DNA of 40,647 bases, taken from NCBI GenBank assembly GCA_002413455.1, contig DHXA01000182.1, positions 46,336-86,982 of the forward strand. The letters are read 5' to 3'. The DNA comes from Rhodanobacter sp. UBA5168. Its GTDB lineage: Bacteria; Pseudomonadota; Gammaproteobacteria; Xanthomonadales; Rhodanobacteraceae. Below are positions 32,609-40,647 of the stretch, piece by piece. The notes beneath the pieces were generated by a model. The model saw nothing but the letters and a program-made list of their open reading frames with translations. It did no database searches and was not told where the DNA came from. Positions within the stretch are counted from its first letter, which is position 1. Each line of letters opens with the position of its first letter. The translations under genes were made by a program, and so were the position numbers.

Positions 32609-35578
32609 TCAGGGCAGATGCGCTGGGTGTGTGTGCGGGTGCGGCTCCAGCCAGTACTCGATGGGCGCCGGGTGTCCCAGCAGATAGCCTTGCCCCATCT
32701 CGCATCCCATGGTCATCAGCGCGTCGTGCTGGGCCTGGGTTTCGATGCCTTCGGCGATCACCTGGATGTTCAGGGCATGGGCGAGGGCGAGGATGGCCGC
32801 CACGACCGTCGTGCTGTTGGTGTTGCCGGCCTTGTCGAGTTCATGCACGAAGGCCTTGTCGATTTTCAACATGCGCAGCGGCAGCGAATGCAGGTAGCTG
32901 AGCGAGGAATAGCCCGTGCCGAAATCATCGAGCGCGGCACCGACACCAACCTCGCGCAACCGGTCCAGCGTCGCGCGCACCATTTCAGGGTTGTCCAGCA
33001 GCGCGCCCTCGGTGACTTCAGCGACCAGTCGCGACGGCGTCAGTCCGATCGCTTCGACCATGCGAATGAGGCGGGCGTCGAAATCCGGATGGCGCAGATG
33101 CAGTGCCGAGACATTGAACGTCATGAAGGTGTCTTTTACGCCGTGCCGCGAAAGCAGATCGCAACTGAGCTCGAACATGCGCCAGTCGATGGTTTCGATC
33201 AGCCCGCTGTCCTCGGCAACCTTCAGGAATTCGCCCGGCTTGAGCAGGCCATGTTGCGGGTGATTCCAGCGGATCAACGCCTCGTAACCCATGATCTTGC
33301 CGTCACCGAGGCGGCAGATCGGCTGGAAATGGGGTTGAAACTGATCGTGCTGCAGCGCCTGGCGCAACTCTCCCTCCATCGCCAGCACGTCGACCATGCC
33401 CTTGGCCAGCGTTTCGTCGAAAACCACGAAGCGCTTGCGGCCCAGTTCCTTCGCGCGATACAGCGCAATGTCTGCGTCGCGCAACAGCTCGTCGGCGTCC
33501 ACGTAGTGGGCGTTGCCGCAGGCGATGCCCACACTGACGGAGGGTTCCAGCTCCTTGCCTGCAATCTTCAGCGGCATGCCCAGGGTGGTCAGCACGCGCT
33601 GGGCCACATTGATGGCTGCGGCCGGAAAGTCGATGTCCTCCAGCAGGATGGCGAACTCGTCGCCCGCCAGTCGCGCCACCATGTCCGGCTCGCGCACGCA
33701 GCGCTGGAGGCGGCTGGCGATGGCTTTCAGGAACGCGTCGCCGGCCAGATGTCCGAGGCTGTCGTTGATCACCTTGAAACGATCCACGTCCAGATACAGC
33801 AGGGCGCAGCGACGATCCGGATAGCGCTGGATCAGCGCCAGCACGCGCTCGACCCGGTCGCGCAGGAAGCCGCGGTTGGGCAGGGCGGTCAGCGAATCGT
33901 GCATGACCTGATGCTTGAGCTGACGCTGGATCTGCTCGCGCTGCACGATCTGCTGGCGCAGCTCCAGCGTGCGTTCTTCCACGCGATGCTCCAGCTGCAG
34001 GTTGGCCTGATGCAATGAGGCGGCGGCACGACGGCGATGAATGCTGTTGGCGATCTGCAGGGCGGCGAAACTCAGCAATTCCTCATCGGCCACGCTGTAG
34101 ACAACCGCTTCTGTATAGCTCTGCACCGCCACCAGGCCAATCACTTCGTCGCCCACCATCAGCGGCACACCAAGCCAGCACAGCGAGGGGGGACCCATGC
34201 CCTTCAGCGAAACCTGGTCCTGCCTTTCCAGTTCCACGATGTCCGCCAGGTCGGCCCTCAGCGCTTGACCGCGGCGCAGCACGTATTCGGTGAGGCCGCG
34301 GCCCAGCGTGCGCCGGTCCATGTGCCGTTCGGCGCCATCGACAAAGTAGGGGAATTCCAGCGTCTCGTGATCGTGCACCAGCAAGGCGATGAAGAAGTTT
34401 TCCGCATTGAGCAACGCGCCGACCACGGCATGGACCCGCTTGTAGAACTCGTTCTCGTCGATGTCGGCGGTGGCCAGCTGGGCGAGCTGGAACAGTGCAG
34501 CCTGCAATCGTTCGGCGCGCTGCAGTTCGACGATGTTGCGCTGCAGGTCGTGATTGACCTGGGCCAGCTCCTGGGTGCGCTTGCGCACGCTGTTCTCGAG
34601 GCGCTCCTTGCTCTGCTTGCGTTCCAGGGCAGTCAGGATGTGGCTGCCGACAAACTCGAGCAGCGCCAGGTCATCCTGCGAGTAGACGATGCCCTTGTCG
34701 TAACTCTGCACCACCAGCGCGCCATGCACCTGGCCTTCGCGCAATATCGGTACGCCGAGCCAGTCGTCGCTGTCCGGCCCCGACAGGATCAACGGCCCGT
34801 TCACCTGTTCCAGCAGTTGTTCGTTGTTGCCCATCAACGGCTTGCCGCCCGTAAGCAGGTGCCAGGTCAACGTGTGCTGCCGGTCCTCCAGCGGCAGGTC
34901 CCGGGTGGTGTCGGGCACATCCTCGTCCTTGATGTCGGAGTAGTAGAGGAAGCGCATGGTGCGGCGCTCGGCGTCGTGTCTCACGATGAAGAAGTTCTCG
35001 CCATACATCAGCGTGCTGACGATCCGGTGGATGCTTTGCAGCATGTCCGGCATGTCCAGCTCGGAACTGGCCAGGTCGGAAATCGCGAACAGGGCGCTCT
35101 GCAGGTTCTCGGAATGCTCCAGTTGGTTGTGCGAGTCGTACAGGTCGGCCAGTTTCATGGCGTGGTGCAGATGGCGGGCAGCCAGCTGCAAACCGGGCAC
35201 AACGGCCGACCGCCACGCCTTTGCGCATACGCCGGTGGCCAGTGTCACCAGTAGCACCACGCGTTCCTGTCGCAACAGGCAAAGGGCCAGGTGGTTTCGA
35301 TCGGCAGGCGACTGATGCGCGCCGTCGGCGGAAGCCAGGACAGCCTGCGCCTGCGCGAGATCGATACCGGGCGCGTCGGGGGGGATGCTGTGCAGACAGC
35401 CGCCATCGGAGGCCGTCCACAGCACGGCCGCCTTGCTGCAGCCCGCTTGCGTCTCGGCCAGTTCCAGGATGATCGCGCCCACTTCATCGGGCGTGGTGGC
35501 ATCGATCAAGCGGCCGAGCCACGCCAGCGCCGGGGCGTTCCCGGATGTTTGGGCACTGCTGGAAAGGAGGTGGCTCAC
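32609..35578 (-). CDS. GAF-GAF-GGDEF-EAL c-di-GMP enzyme
   Basis: About 989 residues, cytoplasmic, with no TM helix. There is an N-terminal GAF-like segment, then two GAF domains (about 170-320 and 365-525), each followed by coiled coil. A GGDEF domain (about 560-715) has signature AGDEF near residue 638, a common variant of GGDEF. An EAL domain (about 735-980) keeps EAL in GYEALIRW, FNVSALHL, EVTEGALL, LDDFGTGYSS, LKID and AEGIET. Phosphodiesterase activity is therefore expected; cyclase activity is uncertain. The start is taken as GTG at 35578; a TTG at 35626 is the other option. It stands alone, downstream of xanB, so control of polysaccharide output is plausible but unproven. Confidence 0.9.
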   Translation of the reverse strand: MSHLLSSSAQTSGNAPALAWLGRLIDATTPDEVGAIILELAETQAGCSKAAVLWTASDGGCLHSIPPDAPGIDLAQAQAVLASADGAHQSPADRNHLALCLLRQERVVLLVTLATGVCAKAWRSAVVPGLQLAARHLHHAMKLADLYDSHNQLEHSENLQSALFAISDLASSELDMPDMLQSIHRIVSTLMYGENFFIVRHDAERRTMRFLYYSDIKDEDVPDTTRDLPLEDRQHTLTWHLLTGGKPLMGNNEQLLEQVNGPLILSGPDSDDWLGVPILREGQVHGALVVQSYDKGIVYSQDDLALLEFVGSHILTALERKQSKERLENSVRKRTQELAQVNHDLQRNIVELQRAERLQAALFQLAQLATADIDENEFYKRVHAVVGALLNAENFFIALLVHDHETLEFPYFVDGAERHMDRRTLGRGLTEYVLRRGQALRADLADIVELERQDQVSLKGMGPPSLCWLGVPLMVGDEVIGLVAVQSYTEAVVYSVADEELLSFAALQIANSIHRRRAAASLHQANLQLEHRVEERTLELRQQIVQREQIQRQLKHQVMHDSLTALPNRGFLRDRVERVLALIQRYPDRRCALLYLDVDRFKVINDSLGHLAGDAFLKAIASRLQRCVREPDMVARLAGDEFAILLEDIDFPAAAINVAQRVLTTLGMPLKIAGKELEPSVSVGIACGNAHYVDADELLRDADIALYRAKELGRKRFVVFDETLAKGMVDVLAMEGELRQALQHDQFQPHFQPICRLGDGKIMGYEALIRWNHPQHGLLKPGEFLKVAEDSGLIETIDWRMFELSCDLLSRHGVKDTFMTFNVSALHLRHPDFDARLIRMVEAIGLTPSRLVAEVTEGALLDNPEMVRATLDRLREVGVGAALDDFGTGYSSLSYLHSLPLRMLKIDKAFVHELDKAGNTNSTTVVAAILALAHALNIQVIAEGIETQAQHDALMTMGCEMGQGYLLGHPAPIEYWLEPHPHTHPAHLP

Positions 35579-35986
35579 GGCTACACGGCTTCCGCGGGGG
35601 CTAGGTACACCGCGGCGAGGAGCCAATCGACGCCGCGGGCTGACCGGCAGGTACGAGGTGGATTTCTGCGATCCATGAACAGAATATCGGCAGGGTGCCG
35701 GTTATCCGTAGGTGTCGCAAGCCGGGAGGGGGCGGCTATGCAGCCAGCGTCCGGCAGGGTTTGCGATAAGCCCGCCGCCGGTGCCGTCGCGATGCTTCCG
35801 CGGGCGTCGGGTAATTACGCCGTTTCGGCCTGGCCAGCGAGCCGCTCATGCAGAGCTGCGGCAGGCCGGACCGACGGGCTACCCGCGGCAGGTACGCAGC
35901 GGGCTTGGGGCATGGGGGCAAAAAGCGCGAGAAGGCCAGTGCGAGTTGCCGATGCTTGCAGGGTATGCCCCGCGGATATCTCGAAG
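35579..35986. other. Leader and gap between xanB and the GGDEF-EAL gene
   Basis: A 408-bp stretch. On the minus strand a 31-codon frame starts at ATG 35677 and ends with TAG just before the GTG start, a possible leader peptide but without a ribosome site. GCAAACC and several GC-rich inverted repeats occur, yet the pieces do not assemble into a c-di-GMP riboswitch. No T-run terminator was seen after xanB. Confidence 0.45.
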
Positions 35987-37399
35987 TCAGGCGCGGCCGT
36001 AGACGTCGTCGAAGCGCACGATGTCGTCTTCGCCCAGATAGCTGCCGGATTGCACCTCGATCAGCTCCAGCGCCACCTTGCCGGGATTGCGCAGGCGATG
36101 CTTGCTGCCCAGCGGAATATAGGTGCTCTGGTTTTCGCCGAGCAGGAACACCTTGTCGTCGCAGGTCACTTCGGCGGTGCCGGAGACCACGATCCAGTGT
36201 TCGGCACGATGGTGATGTTTCTGCAGGCTCAGGCTGGCACCGGGCTTCACCACGATCCGCTTGACCTGGAAACGCTCGCCCGACTCCAGCGAGTCATAGC
36301 TACCCCACGGCCGGTGCACCACCCGATGCAGCGAGTGCTCGCTGCGGCCGGCCGCCTTGAGCTGCTCGACGATCTTCTTGACGTCCTGGGCGGCATCGCG
36401 GTGTGCGACCAGGGTTGCATCAGGCGTGGTCACCACGATCAGGTCGTCCACGCCGACCGTGGCGAGCAGGTGGCGGTCGTGCGAACGCAACAGCGAGTTG
36501 CGCGTGTCCACCGCCATGGTGTCGCCTTCGCGCACGTTGCCCTGCGCATCCTTGTCGCCGGTCAGCCACAGCGCCGCCCACGAACCGATGTCGCTCCACA
36601 CGCAGCTGACCGGGATCACCGCCGCGCGCGTGGTCTTCTCCATCACCGCGTAGTCGATCGACTTGTCCGCAGCCCGCGCAAACGCATCGTGGTCGACGCG
36701 CACGAAGTCGAGGTCGACCGACGCCTTCGCATGCGCATCGCGCACGGCGGCGAGCATGGCGGGCGCGTGTGCGTGCAGCTCTTCCAGATAACGCGACGCC
36801 TTGAACAGGAACATGCCGGAGTTCCAGTCGTAACCACCGTCGGCGAGGTAGGACTCGGCGGTGGCCAGGTCGGGTTTCTCGACGAATTGCTCCACCCGGT
36901 AGCCATGGTCGTCGATGGCCTCGGCGCGGCGGATGTAGCCGAAGCCGGTTTCCGCCCGGTCCGGCCGCACGCCGAACGTCACCAGCCAGCCATTTTCGGC
37001 CAGCGGCATGGCCCGTTTCACCGCATCGACAAAGGCCGCGGTGTCACCGATCAGATGGTCGGCGGGCAGCACCAGCAACAGCGCATCGGCATCGCGTTCG
37101 AGCGCCTGCAGCGCACCGAGCGCGATCGCCGGTGCTGTGTTGCGGGCCAGTGGCTCCAGCACGATGGTGGCGCCCTCGACGCCGGCTTCGAGCAACTGCT
37201 CGGCGGCGAGGAAACGATGGTCGTCGCTGGCCACCACGATCGGCGCCGCCACCCGCGGTAGTTGCCGGGTGCGTGCAAGCGTCTGCTGAAACAGCGTGCC
37301 CTTGCCGGCCAGCGCGAGGAATTGCTTGGGCAGGTTCCTGCGCGACACCGGCCACAAACGCGTGCCGCTGCCGCCACTGAGGATGAGGGGAATCAACAT
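35987..37399 (-). CDS. xanB: Mannose-1-phosphate guanylyltransferase / mannose-6-phosphate isomerase
   Basis: A 470-residue bifunctional enzyme that makes GDP-mannose from fructose-6-phosphate-derived mannose phosphates. The nucleotidyltransferase part (about 1-290) shows LSGGSGTRLWPVSRRNLPKQF at the N-terminus and QFVEKPD near 180. The type II isomerase cupin (about 330-470) has RPWGSYDSLE, QKHHHRAEHWIVVSG and STYIPLGSKHRLRNPG. The ATG at 37399 begins directly at the conserved MLIPLILSGG. It follows rmlD by 17 bp and closes the operon, as in Xanthomonas polysaccharide clusters. Confidence 0.93.
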   Translation of the reverse strand: MLIPLILSGGSGTRLWPVSRRNLPKQFLALAGKGTLFQQTLARTRQLPRVAAPIVVASDDHRFLAAEQLLEAGVEGATIVLEPLARNTAPAIALGALQALERDADALLLVLPADHLIGDTAAFVDAVKRAMPLAENGWLVTFGVRPDRAETGFGYIRRAEAIDDHGYRVEQFVEKPDLATAESYLADGGYDWNSGMFLFKASRYLEELHAHAPAMLAAVRDAHAKASVDLDFVRVDHDAFARAADKSIDYAVMEKTTRAAVIPVSCVWSDIGSWAALWLTGDKDAQGNVREGDTMAVDTRNSLLRSHDRHLLATVGVDDLIVVTTPDATLVAHRDAAQDVKKIVEQLKAAGRSEHSLHRVVHRPWGSYDSLESGERFQVKRIVVKPGASLSLQKHHHRAEHWIVVSGTAEVTCDDKVFLLGENQSTYIPLGSKHRLRNPGKVALELIEVQSGSYLGEDDIVRFDDVYGRA

Positions 37400-37416
37400 G
37401 GGCGCAGTGTCCTGAG

Positions 37417-38352
37417 TCAATGTTCTGCCGCGACGAGCTGGCGCATGACCTCGTGCAAGCCGTGTCGCCAGTCGGGCAGCGGGAAGGCAAAGTGTTGCTG
37501 GAAACCGCGGTTGTCCAGCAATGACCAGGCCGGGCGCACGGCCGGGGTAGGGTACTGGGCGCTGTCGATCGGCAGCACCCGCGGCTGGCGTGCGATCAGG
37601 CCCTGTGCGGCGGCCTGCTCGAAAATGGCGCTGGCGAAACCGTGCCAGCTGGTGACGCCGCTGGCAACCAGATGATGTGTGCCGACCAGTTTGCGACGCT
37701 GCATGACGCCGGCGAGTTGCCAGCCATCGAGCGCAGCAAGGCTCGCGTTGACGATCAGCGTGGTGTCGGTCGGTGCGCCGTGCTGGTCGGCGACCACACG
37801 CAGTTCCTCGCGTTCGGCACCCAGGCGCAGCATGGTGCGCAGAAAGTTGTGGCCGTGCGCGGCATACACCCATGCCGTGCGAAATGTCAGGTGGTCGGCG
37901 CCACTGTCGCGCAACGCCTGCTCGCCGGCCAGCTTGCTGCGGCCGTAAGCGCCCAGCGGACCGGTCGGTGCATCGACGGCGTACGGCTGTGACTGGCTGC
38001 CGTCGAACACGTAGTCGGTCGAGTAATGCAGTACCAGCGCAGCGTTTGCCGCCGCCCAGCTACCGAGCACGCCGACCGCTTCGCCGTTCACGCGCGTGGC
38101 CAGCGCCTCTTCCTGTTCCGCGCGATCGACTGCCGTGTAGGCAGCGGCGTTGATGATCACTTGCGGCTGCACGCGGTCGAGCAGCGCCGGCAGGCTGGCC
38201 GGAGCGGCCAGGTCGGCAACGTCGCCTTGACCGCCATGCCACAGTGCGCCATCGCGGCTGGCAGCGACCACATCGCCGCGCGCGGCCAGTCCGGCGTGAT
38301 CGAGAAATGTGCGCCCGAGCTGGCCATTGGCGCCCAGCAGCAGGATTCTCAC
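37417..38352 (-). CDS. rmlD: dTDP-4-dehydrorhamnose reductase
   Basis: A 311-residue short-chain reductase for the last step to dTDP-L-rhamnose. The Rossmann motif is LLGANGQLGR at residues 5-14. STDYVFDG and the catalytic YGRSK (Tyr-x3-Lys) are in place, followed by FRTAWVYAAHGHNFL. The start is GTG at 38352, overlapping the rmlC stop by 4 bp (GTGA). No upstream ATG fits the conserved N-terminus. Confidence 0.95.
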   Translation of the reverse strand: MRILLLGANGQLGRTFLDHAGLAARGDVVAASRDGALWHGGQGDVADLAAPASLPALLDRVQPQVIINAAAYTAVDRAEQEEALATRVNGEAVGVLGSWAAANAALVLHYSTDYVFDGSQSQPYAVDAPTGPLGAYGRSKLAGEQALRDSGADHLTFRTAWVYAAHGHNFLRTMLRLGAEREELRVVADQHGAPTDTTLIVNASLAALDGWQLAGVMQRRKLVGTHHLVASGVTSWHGFASAIFEQAAAQGLIARQPRVLPIDSAQYPTPAVRPAWSLLDNRGFQQHFAFPLPDWRHGLHEVMRQLVAAEH

Positions 38353-38906
38353 GGCACGAAGACCGGCAGGCGCTCGCGTGCGACATCCTTCAGCAACGGC
38401 GTCCTGGCGTCCTTGTCCGACAGCAGCGGATCGCTCAGCGGCCAGTCGATGCCGAGCGCGGCATCGTTCCAGCGGATGCCGGCGTCCGCCTTCGCGTCGT
38501 ACAGCGCGGTGCACTGATAGGTGAACGTGGCGAACTCGGACAGCACGCAGAAACCGTGGGCAAAACCTTCAGGCACCCAGAAGTGGCGATGGTTGTCGGC
38601 GGTCAGCATCACGCCTACCGACTGTCCGAACGTGGGCGAGCCGTGGCGGATGTCGACGGCCACGTCATACACCTCGCCTTCGAGCACGCTGACCAGCTTG
38701 CCCTGCGGATTCGGCCACTGGTAATGCAAGCCGCGCAATACGCCGCGCGCCGAGCGCGAGACGTTGGACTGCACGAAGCGGTGGTCGACACCGGCCGCGC
38801 GGTACTTCGCCTCGTTGTAGCTCTCGTAGAAGAAGCCGCGGGCATCGCCGAACACTTGCGGTTCGAGGATCAAGGCACCAGGCAGGGCGGTCTCCATGAT
38901 TTTCAT
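38349..38906 (-). CDS. rmlC: dTDP-4-dehydrorhamnose 3,5-epimerase
   Basis: A 185-residue cupin epimerase. [22 protein letters not shown] opens the fold; the catalytic His is in VLRGLHYQ and the Tyr in [11 protein letters not shown]. The length fits the family. The ATG at 38906 overlaps the rmlA stop by 4 bp (ATGA), and its own stop overlaps the GTG of rmlD, so the three genes are translationally coupled. Confidence 0.96.
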   Translation of the reverse strand: MKIMETALPGALILEPQVFGDARGFFYESYNEAKYRAAGVDHRFVQSNVSRSARGVLRGLHYQWPNPQGKLVSVLEGEVYDVAVDIRHGSPTFGQSVGVMLTADNHRHFWVPEGFAHGFCVLSEFATFTYQCTALYDAKADAGIRWNDAALGIDWPLSDPLLSDKDARTPLLKDVARERLPVFVP

Positions 38907-39790
38907 CGTACGTGCGCCTGCCGGGTCAGCTGCTGCAGGTACTGGCCGTAGCCGGTCTTCGCCAGCGGTGCGGCCAGCGCGAGCAACTGCTCGGTATCGA
39001 TCCAGCCGTTGACGTAGGCGATCTCCTCCGGGCAACACACCTTGAGGCCCTGCCGGTTTTCGATCGTCTCGATGTAGTTGCCTGCCTCCATCAATGAATC
39101 GTGCGTACCGGTGTCCAGCCACGCAAAGCCTCGGCCGAGTTGTTCCAGGTGCAGCGAGTTGTCGTCGAGGTAGCAGCGATTGAGATCGGTGATTTCCAGT
39201 TCGCCACGCGCCGAGGGTTTCAGCGCGGCGGCGTAATCGCAGACGCGGCCGTCGTAAAAGTACAGGCCGGTTACCGCGTAGTTCGATTTAGGCTGGGCCG
39301 GCTTTTCGTCCAGTCCGATCACCCGGCCGGCGTCGTCGAATTCGGCCACGCCATAGCGTTCCGGATCCTTGACCCAGTAGCCGAACACGGTCGCGCCGTG
39401 TTCGCGCGAAGCGGCGCGCTTGAGCCGCTCGGTCAGGCCCACGCCGTAGAAGATGTTGTCGCCGAGCACCAGACAGCTCGGCTTGCCTTCGATGAAATCA
39501 CGTCCAATGGTAAATGCTTGTGCCAAGCCATCCGGTGACGGCTGCACCGCGTATCGGATGTCGATGCCCCATTGCGAGCCGTCGCCGAGCAGGCGCTGGA
39601 ACATTTCCTGCTCGTGCGGCGTGTTGATCATCAGCATTTCGCGGATGCCGGCCAGCATCAGCGTCGCCAGCGGGTAATAGATCATCGGCTTGTCGTACAC
39701 CGGCAGCAGCTGCTTGCTGACTGCGCGGGTAATCGGATACAGCCGGGTGCCTGAACCGCCGGCGAGGATGATGCCTTTCTGTGTTGTCAT
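38903..39790 (-). CDS. rmlA: Glucose-1-phosphate thymidylyltransferase
   Basis: A 295-residue nucleotidyltransferase that makes dTDP-glucose from dTTP and glucose-1-phosphate, the first step to dTDP-rhamnose. The signature [20 protein letters not shown] lies near the N-terminus, followed by [19 protein letters not shown] and a terminal LTRQAHVR. The ATG at 39790 overlaps the rmlB stop by 4 bp. Length and motifs are those of a typical, complete RmlA. Confidence 0.96.
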   Translation of the reverse strand: MTTQKGIILAGGSGTRLYPITRAVSKQLLPVYDKPMIYYPLATLMLAGIREMLMINTPHEQEMFQRLLGDGSQWGIDIRYAVQPSPDGLAQAFTIGRDFIEGKPSCLVLGDNIFYGVGLTERLKRAASREHGATVFGYWVKDPERYGVAEFDDAGRVIGLDEKPAQPKSNYAVTGLYFYDGRVCDYAAALKPSARGELEITDLNRCYLDDNSLHLEQLGRGFAWLDTGTHDSLMEAGNYIETIENRQGLKVCCPEEIAYVNGWIDTEQLLALAAPLAKTGYGQYLQQLTRQAHVR

Positions 39791-40647
39791 GATCCGAGAC
39801 GCTCCATGCGGTAGCTGCCATCCAGCACGCGCTGGCTCCATGGCTGGTTGGCGAGGTACCAGTCCACCGTCTGCGCGATGCCGGTTTCAAAGGTCTGCGA
39901 CGGCCGCCAGCCCAACTCGTCCTGCAGCTTGCTGGAGTCGATCGCGTAGCGGCGGTCGTGGCCGGGGCGATCCTTGACGTAGGTGATCAATGATTCGCGC
40001 GGACGACCGTCAGCCAGCGGGCGACGCGCATCGAGCAGGGTGCAGATGGCCTTCACCACGGCGATGTTTTCGCGTTCGGCATTGCCGCCCACGTTGTAGG
40101 TTTCGCCCACGCGACCGGCTTCCAGCACACGGCGGATGGCGCTGCAGTGATCGCCCACGAACAACCAGTCGCGAATGTTCCTGCCGTCGCCGTAGACCGG
40201 CAACGGTTCACCGGCCAGCGCCTTCTGGATGATCAGCGGGATGAGCTTTTCCGGGAACTGATACGGTCCGTAATTGTTCGAGCAGTTGGTGGTCAGCGTG
40301 GGCAGGCCGTAGGTGTGCTGGAACGCGCGCACCAGATGATCGGACGCCGCTTTCGAGGCGGAGTACGGCGAGTTCGGTGCGTAGGGTGTCTGCTCGGTGA
40401 ACTTGCCTTCGGCGCCGAGCGAGCCGTAGACCTCGTCGGTCGATACGTGCAGGAAGCGGAACGCATCGCGGTCGGCGCCCTCCAAGCTACGCCAGTAGTC
40501 GCGCGCGCATTCGAGCAGGCCCAAAGTACCGACCACGTTGGTCTGCACGAACTCGGCCGGCCCATCGATCGAACGATCCACGTGCGACTCGGCAGCGAAA
40601 TTGACGATGGCATCGGGTTGGTGCTCGGCCAGCAATGCGGTCACCAG
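39787..40647 (-). CDS. rmlB: dTDP-glucose 4,6-dehydratase (N-terminus outside window)
   Basis: The visible 286 codons are the C-terminal four fifths of RmlB; roughly the first 65 residues, including the NAD-binding glycine motif, lie beyond the right edge. The visible part starts [22 protein letters not shown]. Catalytic residues are in place: STDEVYG (Thr-Asp-Glu) and YSASKA (Tyr-x3-Lys). [14 protein letters not shown] near the end is diagnostic. It is the first visible gene of the rmlB-A-C-D-xanB operon. Confidence 0.96.
   Translation of the reverse strand: MVTALLAEHQPDAIVNFAAESHVDRSIDGPAEFVQTNVVGTLGLLECARDYWRSLEGADRDAFRFLHVSTDEVYGSLGAEGKFTEQTPYAPNSPYSASKAASDHLVRAFQHTYGLPTLTTNCSNNYGPYQFPEKLIPLIIQKALAGEPLPVYGDGRNIRDWLFVGDHCSAIRRVLEAGRVGETYNVGGNAERENIAVVKAICTLLDARRPLADGRPRESLITYVKDRPGHDRRYAIDSSKLQDELGWRPSQTFETGIAQTVDWYLANQPWSQRVLDGSYRMERLGS

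Noticed and set aside
35627..35800. c-di-GMP (GEMM) riboswitch before the GGDEF-EAL gene
   Set aside because: A GCAAACC piece is present but the paired receptor and second helix of the GEMM consensus could not be found.

Overview
The window looks like chromosomal DNA of a high-GC gammaproteobacterium of the Xanthomonadales, probably Rhodanobacteraceae-like (Rhodanobacter, Dyella or Luteibacter relatives). The reasons are a ColRS-like two-component pair, an rmlBACD-xanB polysaccharide-precursor operon, two GH92 mannosidases, a 26-bp REP-type palindrome pair of the kind common in xanthomonads and pseudomonads, and strong third-position GC bias. The assignment rests on family resemblance read by eye, not on a database search. 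No phage, insertion sequence, CRISPR array or rRNA was seen.

Left part (1-10968). A FecR/DUF6600 envelope protein runs off the left edge. It is followed by tRNA-Gly(CCC), rimB-rimK (ribosomal protein S6 modification), a candidate small RNA with a clear intrinsic terminator, and a ColR/ColS-like two-component system. A REP pair separates these from the convergent housekeeping genes ilvE, a DUF4124 protein and metF. A secreted GH92 alpha-mannosidase points the other way.

Middle (10969-25604). A gene-free kilobase holds a degenerate array of about 21-bp repeats in two opposed arms. Then, all on the minus strand, come a pqiA-pqiA-pqiB-pqiC lipid-transport operon with 4-bp overlaps, a two-domain VOC protein that appears to have lost metal ligands, an EmrAB-OprM-type efflux operon, a small membrane-anchored protein of unknown function, and a 974-residue winged-helix/AAA/TPR regulator. 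The most interesting signal is here. Tandem 11-bp direct repeats (consensus near CCGACGAAATA) lie upstream of both the efflux operon and the small membrane protein gene. In each case the last unit supplies a CTGACG -35-like box. This suggests one operator type, probably bound by the neighbouring regulator.

Right part (26009-40647). An operon-like set (truncated sugar-binding protein, GH92 mannosidase, RpiR regulator, inositol dehydrogenase-like IolG) is preceded by an exact GGAA-N6-TTCC palindrome, the motif described for RpiR-type IolR. The binding protein is cut to 92 residues and its transporter partners are absent, so this looks like an eroded inositol or sugar locus. Next are an FtrA-type AraC regulator divergent from a rhodanese, a large GAF-GAF-GGDEF-EAL protein, and rmlB-rmlA-rmlC-rmlD-xanB, which supplies dTDP-rhamnose and GDP-mannose for surface polysaccharides. 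rmlB runs off the right edge.
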